A stretch of DNA of 9,475 bases, taken from the NCBI GenBank assembly GCA_025353045.1, contig JANXRK010000019.1, forward strand, positions 1 through 9,475, in the 5' to 3' direction. The number at the start of each line of letters is the position of its first letter. Position 1 is the stretch's first letter. A model generated the notes under the pieces. The model saw only the letters and a list, made by a program, of their open reading frames with translations. It was not told the DNA's origin and searched no databases. Source of the DNA: Candidatus Tayloriibacteriota bacterium. GTDB taxonomy: Bacteria; Patescibacteriota; Minisyncoccia; Phycocordibacterales; PALSA-1337. Shown here piece by piece: positions 5,596-9,475 of this stretch. The position numbers and the translations under genes are program-made.

Positions 5596-5604
5596 ATTAT
5601 AACA
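5596..5604 (-). promoter_or_regulatory. Extended -10 promoter of gltX, near-leaderless
   Basis: TGTTATAAT on the minus strand ends 8 nt before the gltX ATG. It directly abuts the T-run of the upstream terminator, so the end of one transcript and the start of the next share the same few bases. Confidence 0.6.
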
Positions 5605-5631
5605 AAAAAGCACCGGTTACGGTACTTTTTT
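5604..5631 (-). terminator. Bidirectional intrinsic terminator
   Basis: A6G-C-ACCG (5604-5615) pairs with CGGT-A-CT6 (5620-5631) around GTTA with one mismatch. It follows the stop of the DUF7282-like gene by about 20 nt. The symmetry gives a T-run on either strand. Confidence 0.75.
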
Positions 5632-5651
5632 GCTTTAACTCTGAGGAAGTA

Positions 5652-6155
5652 TTATCCCTTTGGTTCTGTGATTGAAAAACTAGCTCGGAATGTCTTCATG
5701 ATAACATTTCCCGCACTGTCCTTAACTGGCATGTCCTTTGTTGCATCGAATATTTTATTTCCATCAGTATCTGCATAAATAACTGCGTAGTAAAGTGCAC
5801 CCTCTGTTGTAGACTTGGTTAGAGTAACTTTTCCTGGATTTATGCCCTTGTTAAAATACTGCGAACCAAGAATGTCTCCTGGCGTGCCAGTCTTGTCGTT
5901 CTTTACGACTACGAAACCTGGATTACTAAGCTCAACTGAAGAAAGGTATACGATATTCCCTGGAAATTGATCTGTAACAACGATATGGTTTGTTTCTTGT
6001 GCAGTATTTGTCATCGCGTCTGGAGTGGTGTCAGTCATTACTGGAGCTGCACCGTTTCCTTTGAACATATAGTATCCTAGTAAAATCAAAACAATGATAA
6101 CTATCACTGTCACTACCCACTGCCATGTTCTTATCCCACTTTGTTCTGGTTGCAT
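5652..6155 (-). CDS. Membrane-anchored protein with a DUF7282-like domain
   Basis: The function is unknown. Of 167 residues, 1-11 are a short cytoplasmic tail, about 12-30 a membrane segment (WQWVVTVIVIIVLILLGYYM), about 31-60 a Thr/Ala/Asn-rich linker, and about 60-162 an extracytoplasmic beta-rich domain. That domain reads like DUF7282: a first strand IVYLSSVELSNPGFVVVKND, then GTPGDILGSQYFNKG, and an acidic loop DTDGNKIFD (129-137) resembling a calcium-binding EF-hand or dockerin loop, then KDMPV. The call comes from remembered family consensus and should be taken as tentative. The ATG at 6155 has no Shine-Dalgarno site; TACAAT (6178-6183) or TATAGT (6189-6194) could be its -10. It starts 53 nt after the murG stop with no terminator between them, so it may be co-transcribed with the division cluster. 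Confidence 0.7.
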   Translation of the reverse strand: MQPEQSGIRTWQWVVTVIVIIVLILLGYYMFKGNGAAPVMTDTTPDAMTNTAQETNHIVVTDQFPGNIVYLSSVELSNPGFVVVKNDKTGTPGDILGSQYFNKGINPGKVTLTKSTTEGALYYAVIYADTDGNKIFDATKDMPVKDSAGNVIMKTFRASFSITEPKG

Positions 6156-6208
6156 ATTTTTTTAAATTAAACTAATAATTGTATTGAGACTATATTCTAT
6201 CACATCCC

Positions 6209-7345
6209 CTATTCATGTTTCAAGGCAATTTCTAGTATCACTTCTGCAATCTTTGGTGCAGCGTCAATTCGACTAAATTCTCGAGCCCCTTGACGCATCC
6301 TTTCTTTTAAGTTTTGATTATTTAAAATTCTGTCGATCTCTTCAATCAAAACATGTGAACTAAAGTTATCTTCTTCTATAACTGAACATGCTCCACTATG
6401 AGCATAGGCAAAAGCGTTGTGAACTTGATCGTGACTGATTTTTTTTGAAATAGGAATAAGGATTGAAGGCAAACCCCAAGCGGCAATTTCAAAAATTGTT
6501 GAACCAGCGCGTGAAATGACGATATCAGCAACGCCAGCAGACATTCGCAAGGAGAGATCATTTAGATAATCAAATGTATGATATCGATATGCTGTAGGAT
6601 TATCTTTTAGAACAAGTTTAGACATCTGTTGCATTGATTCAAGATTCTGTTTTCCTGTTTGATGAATGATTTGATAATTTTTAACCAAATCGTTTAGTGC
6701 ATCGATGACTACGTCATTAATAATTTGAGATCCTTGTGAACCTCCAAGGATAAAAATGGTTGGAGTTTTTTCTTCAAGATTAAGAAATTCCCGGGCACCA
6801 TTTGAAAGTGGAAGAATAATATCTTTTCGAATCGGATTTCCTGTAAATGCCACCCTGCCCTGAGCCTTTTGTTTTGGAAAAGCTTCAGCCGCCTGTGGAT
6901 AGGAGATAGCGATCTTCTCAGCAAATTTTGCTGCCCAAGCATTAACTTTTCCTGGAGTGCTGTCTGATTCGTGAATGATTACGGGAATCTTGAGGATTTT
7001 AGCCGCAAAAAGGGCTGGAAAACTAGTATAACTACCTTTTGCAAAAACGACATCAGGATACAATCGATACATTTTTATGATTGCTACAAGCATTCCGTAA
7101 AGAGTTTTAAAAGCGTCACTAATATTTAGAAGAGAAAAATAACGGCGGATTTTTCCTGCAGGGACTTGAATAAATTCAATTTCATTATCAAAAAGTGCTC
7201 TAGCGTTGTAATGGCTTGGAGACATAAAATACATTTTTGGTGGAAGAATATTTTTTTCTACAACTTTTTCATTTATGGCTTGAGCAACGGCAATTATTGG
7301 ATAAAAGTGTCCGCCTGTTCCCCCGCCTGTAAATAGTATTTTCAT
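6209..7345 (-). CDS. murG: UDP-GlcNAc:undecaprenyl-pyrophosphoryl-MurNAc-pentapeptide GlcNAc transferase
   Basis: MurG adds GlcNAc to lipid I to form lipid II at the inner face of the membrane. The 378 residues show the two-domain GT-B layout: the N-terminal glycine loop FTGGGTGGHFYP (5-16), a hydrophobic membrane-facing helix (TLYGMLVAIIKMY), KGSYTSFPALFAAK, and HESDSTPGKVN in place of the common HEQN...G..N motif. The C-terminal domain has GGSQGSQIIND and the UDP-GlcNAc-binding stretch SRAGSTIFEIAAWGLPSILIPI. Length is slightly above the usual 350-365. It starts 12 nt after the ftsW stop and lacks a Shine-Dalgarno site. The ftsW-murG order matches the conserved division and cell wall cluster. 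Confidence 0.97.
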   Translation of the reverse strand: MKILFTGGGTGGHFYPIIAVAQAINEKVVEKNILPPKMYFMSPSHYNARALFDNEIEFIQVPAGKIRRYFSLLNISDAFKTLYGMLVAIIKMYRLYPDVVFAKGSYTSFPALFAAKILKIPVIIHESDSTPGKVNAWAAKFAEKIAISYPQAAEAFPKQKAQGRVAFTGNPIRKDIILPLSNGAREFLNLEEKTPTIFILGGSQGSQIINDVVIDALNDLVKNYQIIHQTGKQNLESMQQMSKLVLKDNPTAYRYHTFDYLNDLSLRMSAGVADIVISRAGSTIFEIAAWGLPSILIPISKKISHDQVHNAFAYAHSGACSVIEEDNFSSHVLIEEIDRILNNQNLKERMRQGAREFSRIDAAPKIAEVILEIALKHE

Positions 7346-7357
7346 AAAGTTTTAAAT

Positions 7358-8458
7358 TTATTCATGTTTCTGATATTTTGAAATGTTTGCGATAATTCCG
7401 GCTGCTCCGAGCGTTATGATAAGTGCAGTTCCTCCGTGACTGACGAAAAGCAACGGCATTCCGGAAAGCGGTATAAGTCCGAGCATTGATGAAATATTCA
7501 TAAATGACTCGATAAGGATAAGTATAGCAATTCCTATCGCCGTAAGTCCACCGAAGGAATCAATTGATTTCATCGATATTTTCATTGATCGAATAAAGAA
7601 AAGTAAGAAGAGTCCGATGAGGACCAGACTTCCCAAAAAGCCGAATTCTTCAGCTCCGACAGCAAAAACCGAGTCTCCAATTGGTTCAGGCAAATAATTA
7701 AATTTCTGAACACTTTGACCAAATCCTCTACCCACGATCTGCCCTGAACCGATAGCAATAAGAGACTGTTGAATCTGATACCCTGCTCCTTGAGAGTCAC
7801 TTGCACCGTTTATGAATGTCATAACTCTTTGTCGTACATAGGGTCTCAAATATACAACTGAAGAAATTACGATCAAACCCACGAGGATTAAAAGTAGAAT
7901 ATGTTTGATCTTTCCACCAGAAATAAAAAGCATGATTATTCCTGTTGTGGCGATAACGACGAGAGTATCAGTGTCTGATTGAGCTAAAAGAAGAATACCG
8001 AGAATGCTAATGATAACTATATACGGAATAATGCCAAATTTAAATGTCCCTACTTTTTCCTTAAGTCCTGAAAGCCAAGCAGCAAAATAAATAATGAAAG
8101 CAATCTTGAGAAATTCCGATGGTTGAAAGGTAATGAATCCTAAATCGATCCAACGCGATGCTCCTCCGTGGTTTAGTGAAAAAGCAGGAATGAAGAGAAG
8201 AAGATTTATGAAAATAGCACCAATGAGAATATAGAAGGCATTTTTTCGAAGGAATTTATAATTGAGCCGTGACATGACATAAAAGGCTACAATACCCAAA
8301 AAAAGCCCGATTGACTGGTTTAAAGCAACCGATTGGAAGCTTGCACCATTCCTTGCGAGCAGTCCGAGGGATGCGGAACTAAAGATAAAAAAGCCCGTCA
8401 CTGCGAGCAAAATAATCGACGCTAAATACACCTTATCAATTTTGAGTTTGTCCATCAT
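7358..8458 (-). CDS. ftsW: SEDS-family peptidoglycan polymerase FtsW
   Basis: SEDS proteins polymerise lipid II into glycan strands with a partner class B PBP. The 366-aa protein is almost entirely hydrophobic segments (about ten). Family marks are GGASRW (98-103), QPSEFLK (112-118), AQSDTDT (159-165), where Asp162 aligns with the catalytic Asp of the QPDxGT loop, YQIQQSLIAIGSG (227-239) and LPEPIGDSVFAVGAEEFG (256-273). FtsW rather than RodA is inferred from direct linkage to murG. The start is one of two adjacent ATG codons (8458 or 8455), both inside the end of scpB, which they overlap by 23 or 20 bp. Only a weak AAAAGA precedes them, so translation is probably coupled to scpB. Confidence 0.93.
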   Translation of the reverse strand: MMDKLKIDKVYLASIILLAVTGFFIFSSASLGLLARNGASFQSVALNQSIGLFLGIVAFYVMSRLNYKFLRKNAFYILIGAIFINLLLFIPAFSLNHGGASRWIDLGFITFQPSEFLKIAFIIYFAAWLSGLKEKVGTFKFGIIPYIVIISILGILLLAQSDTDTLVVIATTGIIMLFISGGKIKHILLLILVGLIVISSVVYLRPYVRQRVMTFINGASDSQGAGYQIQQSLIAIGSGQIVGRGFGQSVQKFNYLPEPIGDSVFAVGAEEFGFLGSLVLIGLFLLFFIRSMKISMKSIDSFGGLTAIGIAILILIESFMNISSMLGLIPLSGMPLLFVSHGGTALIITLGAAGIIANISKYQKHE

Positions 8459-8990
8459 TCTTTTGTATTTTGAAGTTTTCTATATCAGCTTTGACCAAAG
8501 CAAGATCAGGTAGATCTTCTATCTTTGAAATTCCGAGGAATGATAAAAGCTCCAAAGTAGGTTTATAAAGAAAACTTCTTTGATCTTTTGGATTATCTAC
8601 TCTTTCTGTGAGACCTCTGATCAAAAGATTTCTTAAAATAAATTGAGAATTTACTCCTCGAATATAATCGATATCCGCCCTCGAAATTGGTCCTTGATAT
8701 AAAATAATTGAAAGAGTTTCCAAACCAGCTTTTCCTAGATCCTTTGATAATTCTTCTTTTGTAAGTCCCTCGATAAGTTCTGAAACTTCTTTAGCTGTTC
8801 CCAAAGTGACATCATCTTCCCATTCGATAAGTGTGATTCCCCTTCCCTTCAATTGTTCTCGAAGATTTTTAACTGCCACTTTAATTTCTTCTTCCTTTTT
8901 ATTTAAAATAGTCGAGATCTTTTTAATAGACAGCGTTTCAGCTTTCCAAAAAAGTAATGCCTCGATCTGTGATTCTAAACTAATTTTCAT
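8436..8990 (-). CDS. scpB: Segregation and condensation protein B
   Basis: ScpB binds the ScpA kleisin in the SMC condensin complex that organises and separates chromosomes. The 184 residues have the two winged-helix layout: an IEALLFWKAETLSIKKIS start (9-26), then LSIILYQGPISRADIDYIRG (about 93-112), followed by RNLLIRGLTERVDNP, FLYKPTLELLSFLGI and SKIEDLP, the family's closing motif. Length matches family members of about 180-200 aa. Its ATG overlaps the scpA stop as ATGA (8987-8990), a classic coupling arrangement that suits a 2:1 complex partner. Confidence 0.95.
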   Translation of the reverse strand: MKISLESQIEALLFWKAETLSIKKISTILNKKEEEIKVAVKNLREQLKGRGITLIEWEDDVTLGTAKEVSELIEGLTKEELSKDLGKAGLETLSIILYQGPISRADIDYIRGVNSQFILRNLLIRGLTERVDNPKDQRSFLYKPTLELLSFLGISKIEDLPDLALVKADIENFKIQKNDGQTQN

Positions 8991-9475
8991 ACATATTTTG
9001 GCACCCCGACTTCCTTTGTCTCCATGTGGATATCATCAAAGTGATTTTCTTGTGATACGTGTATTATACCCTGCTTCACAAGCTCAAGCATAGCCAAAAA
9101 ACTAACGATGACATTTATTTTATCTTCTTTATGTTCACCTGCAAATTCACTAAACTTCATTCTAAGTCCCGATGTGATTCTTTTTGTTAAATTCTCAATC
9201 ATATCTTCCAAACTAATAACTTTTTTGATAACAGCTTTAGGAGTATATTCTTTCTTCGGCAAAGCTTTAATAATATCTTTGATTGCTTGAGCTAAAGATA
9301 AAAGATTCATAGATTCATGAGGTGAAAAAACGGGATCAGATGGCGGAACTTGAGATCTTTGGAAAATAATTTCTTTACCAAAAAGATTATTCACATTTAC
9401 ACTCACTTCTTTGATTCTTTGATAAATTTTCAGACGAGTTTCGAGATCATGGATATCACCTTGTTCTTCTTCTGT
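8987..9475 (-). CDS. scpA: Segregation and condensation protein A, C-terminal part (5' end outside window)
   Basis: ScpA is the kleisin that bridges SMC heads and binds ScpB. The frame is open to the window edge, giving 162 residues of the usual 230-270. Visible are an acidic EEEQGDIHDLETRLKIYQ segment leading into the IKEVSVNVNNLFGKE helix, the LSLAQAIKDIIKALPKKE middle, and the C-terminal winged helix, from ISLEDMIENL through INVIVSFLAMLELVKQGII, which contacts the SMC ATPase head. The GTG at 9406 is internal, not the start, because the upstream residues fit the family. It is followed directly by scpB with a 4-bp overlap. Confidence 0.92.
   Translation of the reverse strand, partial: TEEEQGDIHDLETRLKIYQRIKEVSVNVNNLFGKEIIFQRSQVPPSDPVFSPHESMNLLSLAQAIKDIIKALPKKEYTPKAVIKKVISLEDMIENLTKRITSGLRMKFSEFAGEHKEDKINVIVSFLAMLELVKQGIIHVSQENHFDDIHMETKEVGVPKYV

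Noticed and set aside
4314..5778. Plus-strand open frames of 60-80 aa opposite gltX and the DUF7282-like gene
   Set aside because: They are shadows of strongly supported minus-strand genes.
6376..7806. Minus-strand short open frames inside murG and ftsW
   Set aside because: They are alternative frames within confident genes.
1..9475. CRISPR array, transposon or tRNA genes
   Set aside because: No regularly spaced repeats, transposase motifs, terminal inverted repeats or cloverleaf patterns were seen on either strand.

Overview
The window most resembles a bacterium of the Candidate Phyla Radiation (Parcubacteria/Paceibacteria type). This is inferred from compact, AT-rich genes, short versions of universal proteins (GluRS about 439 aa, FtsW about 366 aa), small orphan membrane proteins, and the pairing of a short SLT-domain protein with an EnvC-like M23 peptidase. 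TGA is used as a normal stop (scpA, scpB), which argues against the recoded Gracilibacteria/SR1 lineages. No mobile element, CRISPR array, tRNA or rRNA is visible.

Left part (1-2980): the 3' end of rplI (bL9) converges on rpmA (bL27), with an 8-bp overlap of their ends. rpmA diverges from a small secreted-type lytic transglycosylase gene, and the two promoters flank a perfect palindrome. Two intrinsic terminators follow, then a possible small minus-strand gene of unknown function. Divergent from that is a frameshifted DUF1653-family gene. Next comes a DUF84/YjjX-type inosine/xanthosine triphosphatase gene, which has visibly higher GC and the clearest Shine-Dalgarno site seen in the window. 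An intergenic stretch with an orphan promoter and hairpins follows, overlapping the 3' end of a minus-strand small membrane protein gene.

Right part (2662-9475) is all on the minus strand. In transcription order it holds scpA (partial), scpB, ftsW, murG, a membrane-anchored DUF7282-like protein, a terminator, gltX, an EnvC/NlpD-like M23 peptidase, and the small membrane protein. scpA/scpB overlap by ATGA, scpB/ftsW by about 20 bp and gltX/M23 by 14 bp, so translational coupling is likely. The block joins chromosome segregation (ScpAB), septal peptidoglycan synthesis (MurG lipid II synthesis, FtsW polymerisation) and peptidoglycan remodelling (M23, SLT).

The most notable features are not gene content. 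At least five start codons lie only 6-10 nt downstream of a good -10 box, which predicts leaderless or near-leaderless mRNAs. Two minus-strand ORFs have their stop codons beyond strong intrinsic terminators, so their mRNAs could lack a stop codon. I see no discrete new multi-gene system in this window.
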